Assembly (NCBI GenBank): GCA_002964805.2
Contig: PUDQ02000032.1
Span: 310,001-374,000 of the forward strand
Source of the DNA: Trametes villosa
Lineage: Eukaryota; Basidiomycota; Agaricomycetes; Polyporales; Polyporaceae
Reading direction: 5' to 3'
DNA length: 64,000 nucleotides
Shown here one piece after another: positions 1-11,534 of this stretch. Every line of letters starts with the position of its first letter. The stretch's first letter is position 1. A model generated the notes under the pieces. The model was not told the origin of the DNA, did not search any database, and worked only from the letters and a program-made list of their open reading frames with translations. The translations under genes were made by a program, and so were the position numbers.

Positions 1-715
1 CTCGGCCATGAAACCGCGCCTTACGACGAAGCCATAGTCCGAACGTCCCATAGAGGTGCAGGATCGCCAGCTTCAGAGACCGAGGTGACTGTAAAGAAGA
101 GCGATGCTGCAGCCACGAAATCTTTATAGCAGGGATGAGGCGCCCAAAAGTACGCGTGAGAGAAGTCTACGTAAGCACATTTGTACCTCTCGGAGCCTGC
201 GGGGTTCTCTTGAACTGTGGCCTTGGCACGCGTCTTGCAACCATCGACTTCCAAGTTTCCTGGCAATACTCCCATCTAAACGTTTCCTGTGTCGAAACGC
301 ACTTTGCCAACCTCCGAGTCCAGCACTCGATACTCTCAGTGTATCTCAAACCAGGGCGACGGCAATAAGCAATGCGTGCACAGTGCGATCCTACGATTCC
401 AGTCTTCTCCAACCCGAGAGGGTGCAATCCTGCGCAAGCCAGGATAGCAAGATTTTCTGGCTAGCACGCATTCGCAGCCATGGATGCATTACATAGCGCC
501 GAGGTAAGTAACACAGCCTCCCTATAAACTACAGACCCAAGAAGCAGGGGCAAAAACGAGTGTTGCGAACCAGCGCAGGTACAGAACACGACAGGTATCG
601 TCACCGCGGGACACCCTTGGGCCACACGCTGCCTGTGAAACTCGTTAGCAGGGGCGACTCTTGGGTCGTAACAGAGAACGTACGCGAATGACGCATAGTC
701 CCCATGATCCTCCGA
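1..715. other. left-edge intergenic sequence, no gene seen
   Basis: Only short overlapping frames with no recognisable domain, signal peptide or coherent splice pattern are present. The stretch lies downstream of the small secreted protein on the minus strand. I cannot exclude the edge of a gene that lies mostly outside the window. Confidence 0.5.
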
Positions 716-1207
716 TCAGTTCATCGCGATATCCGTCAGCTGAGACGTGCCGTCATTGACATTGAAGCATTGGTTAACCGTCGGTAGTGCGGTGAAGTTC
801 TTGCAGCCTGGCTCCCCCACGAAGACGGCATCCGGCAGGCCCTGGTCGCTCGGCTGGCTGATCGCGGCGGATTGGATGTTGAACGACTCCGCCATGCAGG
901 TGTTGTCGGGCATGATGCTCATGTCGAGCGGGAAGCACGAGATGCAGTCCGCCGTCGGGCACAGGAGGAGCGTCGCGGGGAATGTGCCGGGCGGGGCCGC
1001 TCCGAAGAACCGCGCGTGCACGCGGCTCGCAGCGCCGCGCCCGCTGCTCAGCACCTTGTGCGCCTGCGCGGGGGTGGCGTGGATGTCGACGACGGGGAGG
1101 GACTTCCCGATGTCGGTGAGCGGCGCGGAGGTGAGCGCGCTCTTGATCGCGGCGTAGGCGGTCTGGCTGAGGGTGGCCAGCGCGAAGAAAGCGAGGGTGG
1201 TGCGCAT
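716..1207 (-). CDS. small secreted cysteine-containing protein (hypothetical)
   Basis: A single-exon frame of 163 codons starts with a clear secretion signal (MRTTLAFFALATLSQTAYA), which predicts cleavage after the ALA-rich end near residue 19-20. The mature part of about 140 residues has six cysteines, three of them close together in a CPTADCISC segment near the middle, and one N-glycosylation sequon (NFT) near the C-terminus. I do not recognise a family. Size, signal peptide and even cysteine number fit the broad class of fungal small secreted proteins that act in the cell wall, on substrate or on hosts; that role is inference only. A TATA-like box lies about 105 bp upstream, which supports the chosen start. 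No introns are needed. Confidence 0.7.
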   Translation of the reverse strand: MRTTLAFFALATLSQTAYAAIKSALTSAPLTDIGKSLPVVDIHATPAQAHKVLSSGRGAASRVHARFFGAAPPGTFPATLLLCPTADCISCFPLDMSIMPDNTCMAESFNIQSAAISQPSDQGLPDAVFVGEPGCKNFTALPTVNQCFNVNDGTSQLTDIAMN

Positions 1208-2592
1208 TGTGGTGGGTAGGGTGTGTAGTGGGAGGGAGGGGCTTGTGTTGTTGATTTTGTTAGAGAGGTGGTGAGTCGTTGGCTTGAAGGTCTCCGGCGG
1301 CGCGAGAGGCTCTTATACTTTCCCAAGCTCAATACTTGCCTCTGCTCACAGACGGCACTCTGCGCCTCCGGCCAGTGTGCGCCTGTACCCAGGGGTACGT
1401 ACCACAGGAATACTTCTGAACGACGCGATCAGTATTGGTGGGCACCTCTATGACACGGTGATAACTGTCAAAGTCCCGACGGGTGGACAGCGACAGGCCT
1501 TCGCAGTTCCTGACAGGTCGGGTCAAACGCCTCAGACGACGTCGGTGAGTAACTTCTGGCAACAGAGAATGTGATACTCACTACATCATGTCCCGCTCAG
1601 AGTCAGGACTCGACGTCCAACAACTTTTGAAGAAGAGGCGTTCAACAACTCCCGGAGAAGCCTAGGCACTCAGAAGGCGCTTCTCTGAGGATCCGGGTTC
1701 GACGGGGTACGTAGCATAATGCTCGCAACGTTCGCAACACAGGACGGGTCGCCGCAACACAATGTGGCTTGGCAGGTGCCTACTATGTCGACGAGCGCTG
1801 CACATAGCATATAGCCACCCACCGCGCACGCTGGACGTCGGCCGACCCTATTTACAGACCTTGCCCGCCCCCCGAAGGCTTTGAAGCGCGGGGGCGCCAG
1901 GCGTCCACGTTCAAGGGGACGTAGTGGCAGTGGTGGGAACGGCACGTAGTGCGGGCGCGCGCAGATCTGCTCAAGAAGACGTCGCAACACCGACAGGCGG
2001 ACGGCTCGCGCACACGCTGACGAGCGACTGCCGCGAACAGCTGCGCTGGACGTCAATCCTGCCGTATTGGCGAGCCAAAGATAGCGTGCGCACAGCCGGT
2101 ACGTACCACGGAGAGTCGCTTGCTGCCAGTGGTTTTCGTGAGGCGGCGCTGTGTTCCCGCGGGCGACGTCGGCAGCGGTGGCCGAAGTCGGAGCCTGATC
2201 CCCGGTGTACGAGCTGCCATGGATCGTTGGGTGCATCATGTCGACTCGTCGAGTGCGTACATGGTGAGGTGCTGTTGGTCGGGAGGTGAGTGCGGTATTA
2301 GGTACTGTCAGTGGCCACGTTACAGAGTGTACCTGCCGCTGAGAAAAGATGTTTGATGTCTCCCTCAGGGTTTGCCCCCCGAATTGCTGTAAAAGAATGC
2401 ATGCATGGCCACTGCGCATTGAAGACGTCGCCTGCTATCCTACAAGTTGACACTACGAGAGGGCTAAAACAAGAACAAAGGTCCGAGATTAGAATGCTAA
2501 GATCAACGCGACTTCCACCGTCGCCCGTCTGCGTGCACTGTAGCACCTATGGGATACGGCGGCCGGGACGCCACCCATAGGGCCCGCCGTAC
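1208..2592. other. intergenic, no gene supported
   Basis: This stretch separates the small secreted protein from the 3' end of the velvet gene. It holds a 249-codon minus frame (1670-2419), but its composition is arginine-rich and unstructured, with no domain, so I treat it as chance. The part next to 1207 should hold the promoter of the secreted protein. Confidence 0.5.
1311..1317 (-). promoter_or_regulatory. TATA-like box of the small secreted protein gene
   Basis: The minus strand reads TATAAGA about 105 bp upstream of the ATG at 1207, a typical distance for a TATA-type fungal promoter with a short 5' leader. Confidence 0.45.
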
Positions 2593-4196
2593 TTATTCAC
2601 CGCCCTCGCTACTGTCCCCGGAAGATGACCTGCCGGCACCCACGCCGCGCAGCAAGCTGGTGGTGCGTTTGTGCGCCCCATTCCGAGTCGACGTAGACTT
2701 CTGCGACCGCGACCGGTTTGACGAGGACATCGACGAATGCGAGCCCCCTTCGCCGCTCCCCGCGCCGGACACTCCATCGGCGGGCGGTGTGTCTGGGTCT
2801 GGCTTCGACTTCCTGCGGCGCTTGCGGTCGGTCTGGCGTAGATGGACGCGTACGTTCTGTCGCGAAAGGAGCTACAAGTGAGAGCACATGAGCGTTGCAC
2901 GGGTTACCCGCGGCAAACGATTGAGACATGCCTTGGTGAGGCCTGTGGAGGCGTTCAAACCGGGAAACTCCTTCGTTGAGTAAATCTTGAACGGCCCGCC
3001 GAAGCACTCGGCAAGGATCGGGCTCCGGGGCGGCGTGCCGCAATGCGAGAATACGCTCCCGACGCGGTACCGCAGCACGAATGTGCCCTCGCTCTTTACC
3101 GCAAGGTCCTGTAGTGTGTTGCAGTGAGCCGTTGCACAGAATGGGATGTAAGATCCGGAACATACGGCCGCGCGGCTCTCGAGAGAGGACTCACGGAGAA
3201 GACGAACATGACCACTCTCCTGCCCTCGTAGTCGACGATTTCCGCCTGGACGACGGTCACACCCGACAGCATCTTCGTGCACTCCGAGCTCTCACGGACG
3301 GGGTGCAACCCCATCCACGCGATGATGTCGCGGTCCAACACAGGCAGCTGTGGCGGCATCGAAGGCCCGCTGACGGGGAGCCCAAGTGCACCCGCGATGG
3401 ATGCCAAGCTTGGCAGACTTGGGCCGCGATCAGCTATGGGAGGGAGGGGCGCGAGCAACGGCATGAAGGAGGGCATCGGGACAGACGGGGACGTCGCAGT
3501 AGGGCTATGGGATAATGCGCCGTGTGATTGGGATATGTAGATGCTGGAGAGCGACGGGAGCATAGCGCCCTGCGAGGGCGTGATTTGAGGGCGCGACGGC
3601 AGTACACCGGGCCCTGGTGCAGTCCTGCACTCTTCGGGGATGGGGTAGAGGTCTGCGTGACAGATCGCGCCGAGTGTCTAGCGGGGGGACAGCTCAGCAA
3701 ACGTCCAGTAGGCGAGGGGGAATGATGCGTACCACGGTGTCAGGATCAAGCTCGCGCTCATACATCCCCGAGCCGTCGGTCGCATGCAGGATCTCCACAA
3801 AGCGGCACAAGACGACGGGAGGGGGGTCGATAGGCCGCTTGTCCTTGCGGGCATATCTTCAAAGTGCAGGGGGGACAAACGCGTCCGCAACATTTAGGTG
3901 GGGTCGCTCACGGCGAGACGGACGGGGGCGGAGAAATCGCGTGCATGCATACTTGCGCCCGATATCTGCGGCCTGTAGCTCCTCTAGCTCTACCCGGACT
4001 GTACGACCTGCAAAAAAGCCGGATGTGAAACTTACAGGCTGCCCGAGTTGCGACAGGCCTACGCCGCGCGGACGCTGGAATGTCAGCGTCGACGAAAGCG
4101 TCCAGGGGGTGCGTGGGGAGCGGCGAGTAACAAATCGTAAGCAAGCTGGATCAACGATGAGAATACTGATGTTATTACTGGGTATGTGCTCGCCAT
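2593..4196 (-). CDS. velB: velvet-domain transcriptional regulator, VelB-type
   Basis: Velvet proteins are fungal DNA-binding regulators that dimerise and link development, light and secondary metabolism in the nucleus. Six exons (4196-4179, 4074-3953, 3856-3733, 3677-3195, 3108-2932, 2871-2593) join into exactly 401 codons, giving 400 aa. The velvet fold starts near residue 30 with an ELEELQAADIGRK-YARKDKRPIDPPPVV-type stretch. It resumes around residues 217-305 with the VVMFVFS-DLAVKSEGTFVLRYRV and ILAECFGGPFKIYSTKEFPG blocks. Between the two halves lies roughly 100 residues rich in Ser, Pro and Met; an insert of this kind inside the domain is the known hallmark of VelB. A basic tail (RQTDRKRRRKSK, about 320-331) looks like a nuclear localisation signal. 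The start gives a six-residue first exon, supported because the frame joins cleanly. The fifth intron has a GC donor. The family call is firm; the VelB subtype is likely. Confidence 0.9.
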
Positions 4197-4554
4197 TCGG
4201 CCTGGCGTGCTTGGGCGTGGGCGTTGTGCCGGGAAACTGGCGGGAGAGGGCGTGAAGGCGAGGGCACCGAGGGGGCAGATTGATCGCCCAGCTATGAGAT
4301 GTACTAGATGGCTTATGAAGCGTTCAAGTCCGATTAACGAGGGAAAATAATCTGCTCAAGGACCACGTGTTAGAAAATGGGTCTCTCCCAGACCCATCCG
4401 AAGATCAGGTTCTCTTCCTAAGTTCGTGCGCTCGGTAACCAGTCGTTGGCCAAAGCACACGCACACGAGCTCTAGAACACGCCCTGCGGGCTAGACACGT
4501 CCGCGGAGAAGCTGTATGGTTCAGGGCTCGCGCAGAGCTGGGCCGGTTGGGGCA
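4197..4554. other. velvet promoter and intergenic spacer
   Basis: About 360 bp lie between the velvet start and the duplicated segment behind the YVC1 gene. I see no coding exon. It must contain the velvet promoter and probably the YVC1 transcript end. Confidence 0.5.
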
Positions 4555-4889
4555 ACGATAGCACCACGGCGGAACAGCGTGAACACAGTCCCACCAATCA
4601 CCGTAACCCCGGTTGGCTAACAGCCCGCCTGCAGGCTGTAGCAGAGCTTCGTAGCCATTGTAGAAAACGCGCCGAGTCGGCCACCGCTGGGCCTGCAGGC
4701 TCGACGCAATTTCCATGAGCATCTCGGATCTCTTCCCCACGGTGATACAGCGTGAACACAATCCCACCAATCAACACAACCCCAGTTGGCCAACAGCCAC
4801 CCCACAGGAGTGCCTTGGAGCCATCGTAGCCAACGTGCCGAGACCGTCACCGCTGCGCCCGCAGACTCGCCGCAATCTCCATGAGCATC
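4555..4889 (-). repeat. diverged direct tandem duplication (two units of about 166 bp) over the 3' end of the YVC1 gene
   Basis: Two direct copies with a period of 166 bp can be aligned by eye. The shared string ccatgagcatc lies at 4879-4889 and again at 4713-4723, and cagcgtgaacaca recurs at 4749 and 4568. The upstream unit holds the last codons and stop of the channel gene (ending RAQR then TGA). In the downstream unit the same peptide is legible (LMEIASSLQAQR) but the stop codon has become TGG. The copies have drifted noticeably, so the duplication is not recent. Confidence 0.75.
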
Positions 4890-7800
4890 TCCTCCATACG
4901 TCGCTGCCTCGACTCGATGCCCTCCCATCTCTCCTGCCATGCTGCAGCGTCTGTCGGTTGCGCCCCGGTCTCCGCAGCATCCTCGGCCTCTTCTTCAGCC
5001 TGACTCGCTGTCTCCCTGGGTTCGGGGAAGTGCACTCCCCTCTGGGCCTCTTCTACCGCTTCTCCCCGCTCGTCAGGGCTTTCCGAGAGTGGTGCCTGCG
5101 CCGCGATGAGTCCCAGGTGCGAGCGCATTACCGGGCTGTTTGTCGGGAATTTGCGCAGCCCAAGCACCCCGCGCTCCGGGCTCATGCTCGGCCCCGCGTC
5201 CGCGCCGCCTTCGCGGTGTCCCGCACCTAAGCCCTGAGCAGGGGTCGCGACGGAGTACGTGCGGCCGCGCCGCGGCGGATGCGCGTTCGCGACGTGCATC
5301 GACGAAAGCCGGCGGCGCGTCGCGGGGCCGTAGCTGATCGCCGCAGCCCCTACGCCGCTGGGGCTCGGCCCGGAGGTACCCTCCAAGGGCGGCTGCTCAT
5401 CCGTGAGGTCGTCGTCGACGACAAGCGGCTGGAAGATCTGCGCAAGCGGGCTCGACGCGCTCTGTGCGAGCTCGAGGCCGCGCGTGAGCACCGAGTTCAC
5501 GCGGGTGCGCGGGAGCGGGATGTGGCCAAGGCCGGGCTGCTGCGACTGGCTCTGGGGGGAGGACGGGTCTGCTTGCTCGGGCTTGAGAGGGGAGGAAGAC
5601 ACGGGAGGAGTTGAGCGGCCAGCGGTTGAGCCCGATATCGAGGGGCGGCGTTGGTGCGATGAGGAGTGTGATGCTCGCCGGCGCGAGACTTGCGAGAGGC
5701 GGCGCTGGCGCACGATGTCGATGGGAGGTACTTCATCTGCTTCCTCCATGTCAAGTGCGCTTTCCTCCATGTCGTCTTCAAGCTCGAAAATCTGAGGATA
5801 GTCAGATTGCATACTTCATATCCATAATCACGGCATGCGCGCTGGTACTCACTGCGTCAATATCAGCGTCAGGGCCAGTCAACCCCTCGAAGAAAGCTGA
5901 CAAGGCCGTCAGATGAGCACTCTCCTGTCTTCAGGGTTGTGCACACGTACTCAGTCGCTTGAGGTGTCGAGGCAGCGTGTCAATGATCTTCTCCGCGGCC
6001 GCCGAAACCGTCTCATAGAACGTGAACGTGCCAGAACGTTTCGCTTGCCTCTCGTACCACGCGATACCGAGGAGTATAGGAAAGCTCGTGAGCCTGTAGC
6101 AAGGTCATTGCGTCAATCTCAGGGGCGCCCGATTCGCTGAACGGCGTACCTGATCATGAAGACGTTGACCTAGATGCGTAGCGTTAGCGTGATGCGATCC
6201 AGGTTGAGGGATTACGCCTTACCTTGTGGAACCAGCGAGGACTGAGAACGTAACTGGCGGGCAACATGATACAAAGCGCGACGAGGTTGATGGGCGGCTG
6301 GTATGAGAAGAGGGAATCCGCCTTCACGCTACATGAATGATCAGCATCTTCAAGGGAGGTGAAGAGCCACTACACTTCGTACCCTTCGATGGTGGATACT
6401 GCGCGCCGGAACATCGCCTAGGGTTGCCTTAACACAAGAACATTCTCTGCTAGACATGGCGTTACTCACCTCGGCGGCAGCGTCGTCATTGATAGTCGAG
6501 AAGGTGTGCGAGAGAATCTAGCATTCCCGAAAGTCAGCAAACTTCCTCAACGTTCTCCTAATGGCCACCACTCACAGAAACAAGCACTGCAGGGAGTCAA
6601 ATCAGCACGAGCGCATACTCGAAGACCATAGAGTAGCGTACCTGTCAGGAGCAGAGTGTTGCTCAAGCACGCGTAGGTGATCATGAGAAACGGTCCAAAG
6701 ACCGGATGGAACCTCGCTGTATGCACGGGATATGAGCAACGATTTCAACAGTAGACAGGAGAGCGAAACGCACTAGCGTTGTCGAAACCACTAGCGTCTA
6801 GCCCGAACCAGAGGTCAAGCATCCACCATGCAATCGTTCTGAGGATTGCGTCAATACGAAGGGAGATACGGTTTTCCCCAAGGAAGACACGTACCCCGCG
6901 CTATACCTGGTAGGCGATGACACATTATAAGGCATAAGGTGTATATATCAGCCTCACTAGAACATACCTCGCACGTGCATGGTCCTTCCCAAGCCTTGAG
7001 ACGTCGTCAGTATAAGCGAACTGGCGCCTTTGGAGACACACTCACGTCCAGAGCGCATACAAGAAGCCTCCGAAGCAGAAAGCAGCGATGCCCATCAGGA
7101 CAACGAACTGCATCATCATCGCGCGCAGCGACAGCACCATGACGTTGTTCTTGAACGTGACAAACGCCAGCCTAGTGAAGCGGGTCTAAGTCAAGTTCGA
7201 GAAAGGACGAGTATGGTGGTGCGACATACCGAGGGAACATGAGTACTGCGATGAGTGCGAGGCAGTTGATGCCCATTTCCTTCGCCCAGTGCTCTTCGAG
7301 GATATGAGAGGTCTGGACGGTTAGTGCCACGCGGAAGAGACGTACTATGTTCGTATACTCCGATACATCTCATGACAGCATATGTGCAATATAGAGTAAC
7401 TGCATGACGTGAGGATATAGCTCATGAGAGTAGGTTTTCCTCACTCACCGAAAGCCAAGTCGAAGCCATTCTATAGCACTGTTAGGAAAGACACATTCGT
7501 GTAGGTTTACACAGACATACCCAAGTGCCTTTGAAGTATACTATCGTAGCCATGTCATAAACAAACACCGCGAGCAGGTATTGGGTGAGGTTCTGACCTT
7601 TGATACCGTGCTCTTGCATCGCAGCGACCTTCTCAAGAGTGAATCCCAGGGCATATATTATGAATATGATTTCGGCGACGTTGATCCTGTTCAGTTCGCT
7701 ATACTCGAGGGCAAACACGAAGAGAACGAATAATATGAGGAAGCTGGACGGATGTTAGTATGGACGAACCTCGTGGACGAAAGTGGCAAGCCTACTTCAT

Positions 7801-8936
7801 GTATTCTAGAACGGAGCGTATCGCGGGTACTTTGAGACTACGGACATGGAGTTAGTGTTGACCTACGACATAGAAGCTTTCTTGTTACCGGTAGTGGTCT
7901 AGTAGAGGAGCTCTATGAGGGTCGTAAAAGTGAATAGGGTTCCGTTTATATGTCTGAAGGCGTCATAAGTCGAAGGAACTCGAATGTCGCACTTTACCCA
8001 CATCTGAGAGTATTGAGCGATTGCTGCTGGCTTGGTATACAATTTTCCCGCTGAAAGAGATATCAGTCACGAACAGTACTTCAATGCCCTCGCAACTCGC
8101 ACCTCCAAATGCCGTCGATGACCTTCTGGCACGCCGAGCTCTTGATGAACCGCTTCGCCTGGCCCAGAATGGCCATTTCTATCGCATTCCCCACATGATC
8201 CTCGAGGTCATCGTCGTTCTCCTCGCGCGCGCGCTCGAGCAGCGCGCCGGGCGCACCCGCATACACCGCCCAGCTCGTCGTGAGCGCGAGGGCGAGCTCA
8301 AGCATATTGTGCGCGTGCTCGCGCAGCGCGCGCGTCGCGAGAATCTCGCACAGGTCCGCGCGCGTCTTCGAGAGCGCGGTCGTCGTGAGGTGCCGGTCGC
8401 GGATGAAGTACACGCGGTTGAGCAGCAGGCAGAAGACGACGGAGAGGTTGCCCTGCCGCTGGATCGTCGCGTACTTTTCGTTCAGCGGCCGGATGAGCGT
8501 GTAGGTGAGGTCCGGGGCGGTGAGCTAGGTGAAGCGTGTAAGTATAGAAATAGCATGCCCCGTCCCGGAGCTTCCGAGCCTCGGGACGGTCGGTGACGGG
8601 AGCAAGGTGGGGTGGTACTCACCGCCTCGTGCGACAGAGGAGTATCTGAGCTCCTTGGTTAGTATCACGCGCAAATCGTGTTAGGGAACGTGCGCACCTA
8701 TGAAATGCTAGAGTGGGACGTCGTTGCTTTGAGTTACTCCCTTCCGTGCAAAAGTAACATTCGGTGTAGTTACCATGACATCCTAAGCTCATCTCTCAGT
8801 CAACTCTCTAGGGTACAGAGCATCTACCACGTACACGTCTGATCATTTGTATGATAGGATAGACCTCAGTCGCGTCCACATCTCCCGGGCGAAGCAGAGG
8901 TTGGCGTTCAGGTGGTGCTTCTGTCGCGTCCGCCAT
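4847..8936 (-). CDS. yvc1: YVC1-like TRP family vacuolar cation (calcium) channel
   Basis: YVC1/TRPY channels release calcium from the vacuole in response to osmotic shock, stretch and cytosolic calcium. At least 15 short exons can be read. The start (MADATEAPPERQPLLRPGDV) is followed by the cytosolic N-domain: DLTYTLIRPLNEKY, the FIRDRHLTTTALSKTRADL block, NNLELALALTTSW-like text, then CQKVIDGIW. Membrane segments follow: FLILFVLFVFALEYSELNR; NVAEIIFIIYALGF; INCLALIAVLMFP; LAFVTFKNNVMVLSLRAM; QFVVLMGIAAFCFGGFLYALW. The channel part ends in PPINLVALCIMLPASY and PILLGIAWYERQAKRSGTF. The last exon (5791-4847, 314 codons) is an acidic and Ser/Pro-rich cytosolic tail ending in an amphipathic stretch (MEEMLMEIAASLRAQR). 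I did not fix every exon border. The family call rests on many conserved blocks in the right order. Confidence 0.9.
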
Positions 8937-9417
8937 GTCTGGCTTCGCGCTCATTCGTCTCTTCCCTTCCTACTGCGCCCCAAAGCAAGCCCAGTCAAGT
9001 AGCCAGATGTTCTAGGGTACGGCGAACAGCAGCAGCAACGAGCAACGAGGAGGGCAGCAGAGCGGGGTGGAGGGAACGGCGAAGGAGAGACCGCTCCGCC
9101 ACCGACCGCGTTCCTCGACCGCATCATGGATGTTGCGCTGAACTTTACTTTCTCCAATCTTATCTTATCTCTGCTGCGTCCCACCCAGCTTGACGTCACC
9201 ACACACCGCCGATTTCGATGTTTTGAGCTTCGAGGGAGCCTTCTACCACTTGTTTTTGACGAGCAGGGCGTCTCTCAGGTCACCGGGACATGGAAGATGC
9301 AAAGCAGGTAGTATGTGTCTATCATCGCCTTCGCAAAGGCCCCTTTTGCCAACTGGGGTATATACAGGACAAGCCCTAGATGTACGCGAGATACCACCGT
9401 CCACGAAGCGAACGAGC
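8937..9417. other. YVC1 promoter / ERG4 3' flank
   Basis: About 480 bp lie between the start of the YVC1 gene and the end of ERG4, both on the minus strand. I see no exon. It contains a double GATA-type motif, listed separately. Confidence 0.55.
9156..9172 (-). promoter_or_regulatory. double GATA-factor motif upstream of YVC1
   Basis: The plus strand reads aatcttatcttatctct; on the gene strand this contains two overlapping GATAAG cores about 220 bp before the YVC1 ATG. The same 17 bases occur upstream of VPS5. GATAAG is the known site of fungal GATA factors of nitrogen, light and iron control; function here is inferred. Confidence 0.4.
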
Positions 9418-11534
9418 TCAGTAGATGCCCGGGATGAACTTGTACTTGACGATGGAGCAGTACTTGTCCCAGTCTTTTCCGTACTTGATCGCGCACCTGC
9501 AAGCGGTGGCCGTCAGCGAACGGCACATGGAAGCGCATGAGCGAAACCGAAACGCACCTCTCGAAGTCGCGTCCGCAACGGTGGATGAGGACGACAATGA
9601 AGAAGACGGAGTAGAAGTACGGGATCGCGGAGCACGTCCCCTGGCAGAGACCCCATGTGAGGCTCATAATCCAGTCCGCAACGTAGTTCTGTCCAAATCG
9701 TCAGCCCACGCTATCACATCAAGGACACAAAATAGACATACCGGCTTGCGCGAGTACGCCCACCAGCCGTCGGTGAGGAGGCGGTTGCCGTGCGCGGTCT
9801 GGATGAACGATGGGTTCTTGAGCGTGCCCCACGGGAGCTGCGGGAACGTCTTGCGGTAGGTCGTGATGCCCTGCGACTGCATCTTGAACCGGCTCTTCTG
9901 CGACATCGACGTGTCCCAGATGAAGTACGCCGTGAGGAGCGTCGAGTAGAGGACGACGTAGGTGATGGTGGAGAAGCGGTAGTTGGACGGGTCGTGCGAG
10001 GCCATGTACACGACCGAGTAGATGTACGACTAGAAGGCAAAGGATGAGTGGGGGAACGAAGGGGGAAGCGGATGGTACGTACGAAGGGCACGCCGGCGAA
10101 GTTCCAGAAGATAACGAGGAAACCCCACTTCTCGTGGAACATGTCCCAGGTCTGCGGGATGCACTCCTCGCCCTTGCCGCAGGCGTTGAGGTAGAGCCAG
10201 GTCGCAAGGCACATGAACGCCATGTTCTACAAACAAAAGTTAGCACGAGCTTCGCGGCACAAAGTTTGAAGGACTCACAGGCGTGACGTAGCCGTACGTC
10301 TCGTACTGCTTCAACGCGCCCGAGACGGACATGAAGAAGACGATGACCCAGGGGATGCGGACCTCGAGCCACATCTTGAGGTCCACGGGGCCAATGCGTG
10401 GGTTAAGGCACGCGCCCATGAAGACGTCGTAGATGAAGCTGCCGGACATGCGGATCTGGTTGCCGGTCGCGACGGTGAGGAAGTACATGAAGAACGACAC
10501 GCCGAAGCCGTAGATCATCGCGACCGTCATGAGGTGCCCGAAGTTGTCGATGATTTCGGTGAGGCGGAAGATCTCGGTGTAGTGCAGGACGGCGGCGGTG
10601 ATCATGGTGACGTAGATGCAGCCGATCGCGTTGCACTTGTAGATGAGCGTGCGGTAGTTGAGCGAGGGCACGGGGAGGCCTTCCTGCATGTAGCCGGGGA
10701 CGACCCAGGCGAGGAAGAGCTGGTAGACGATCAGGCCGGTGTAGACTTTCCATGCGTACAGGTTCGGGCTGGCATCCTGTGGGCATAGGCGTTAGCGGAT
10801 TGTCGTAAGGCTCAGTACAGCTCGTCAAATGCCCTCAGTTGCGCCAAACGCGACCGGGCTCAGGCTCGCCGGCTTCTGAGCGAAACTGCTATCGACCATG
10901 TTCCCTCGCGCACGTACGTTAAGAGATGGGTTCTTTCGTAGAAAACTGATCGGAGCATTGGTCAGACTTCGGGGAGACCCCAGTTAACCGACGCGTGTTC
11001 TCCAGCTGCGGCCAGTCACCGGCGTGCGAGCTGCGTGCGCGTTGACTGTGTCGCCCCTCGCCCCCGAATGTAGCGCAGCCAAGCTCTGACAATGCGCGTC
11101 CGCTGCGCCATGAACATTTGCGAGTCGCGAGCAGAGTCTCGTGTCCTAGGTAGCACAAGGAATAACATGACGTACCACACGAATATGCTCCCACATGCGC
11201 CATAGGAATGGCTGAATGTCGTCGACAGAGGTGGGGTGGGCGAGCTGACCGTCGTAGAATACGAGGCAAATCCAGAGGTAGTACATCAATATGGGGAAGC
11301 CAGTCATGATGGCGAAGACGCCCCATGGGCCGCCGAACTCAAATCTGCCAAACACAACGTCAATATCGAAACTTGGACACAATATGCGCGCACGTACTCG
11401 ACATGCTTGTCCAGCTCCTTGTCCTTCTTGATGCCCTCGGCGGTGGGGATGACTACCCGGCTGACCTGGAGGTTGTTCGCATCCCCGTTCGTGCCGACGG
11501 CGCGCTGCCGCAGACCTTCGTTCGCGCTTGCCAT
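9418..11534 (-). CDS. erg4: delta(24(24(1)))-sterol reductase, last step of ergosterol synthesis
   Basis: ERG4 reduces the C24(28) double bond of ergosta-5,7,22,24(28)-tetraenol with NADPH in the ER membrane, giving ergosterol. Seven exons (11534-11398, 11344-11176, 10776-10279, 10226-10083, 10029-9742, 9688-9558, 9496-9418) join to exactly 482 codons, 481 aa. The protein is polytopic: [57 protein letters not shown] and [15 protein letters not shown] are membrane segments. The C-terminal signature [19 protein letters not shown] followed by [17 protein letters not shown] marks the sterol reductase family. The RKPxY form, rather than RHPNY, points to ERG4 over ERG24 (C-14 reductase). It ends FIPGIY. 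One intron (11175-10777) is 399 bp, far longer than the others. The gene is divergent from MPE1 across 345 bp. Confidence 0.95.

Noticed and set aside
1670..2419. 249-codon minus-strand frame between the secreted protein and the velvet gene
   Set aside because: No domain, atypical composition and no plausible exon structure; a chance frame is more likely than an orphan gene.
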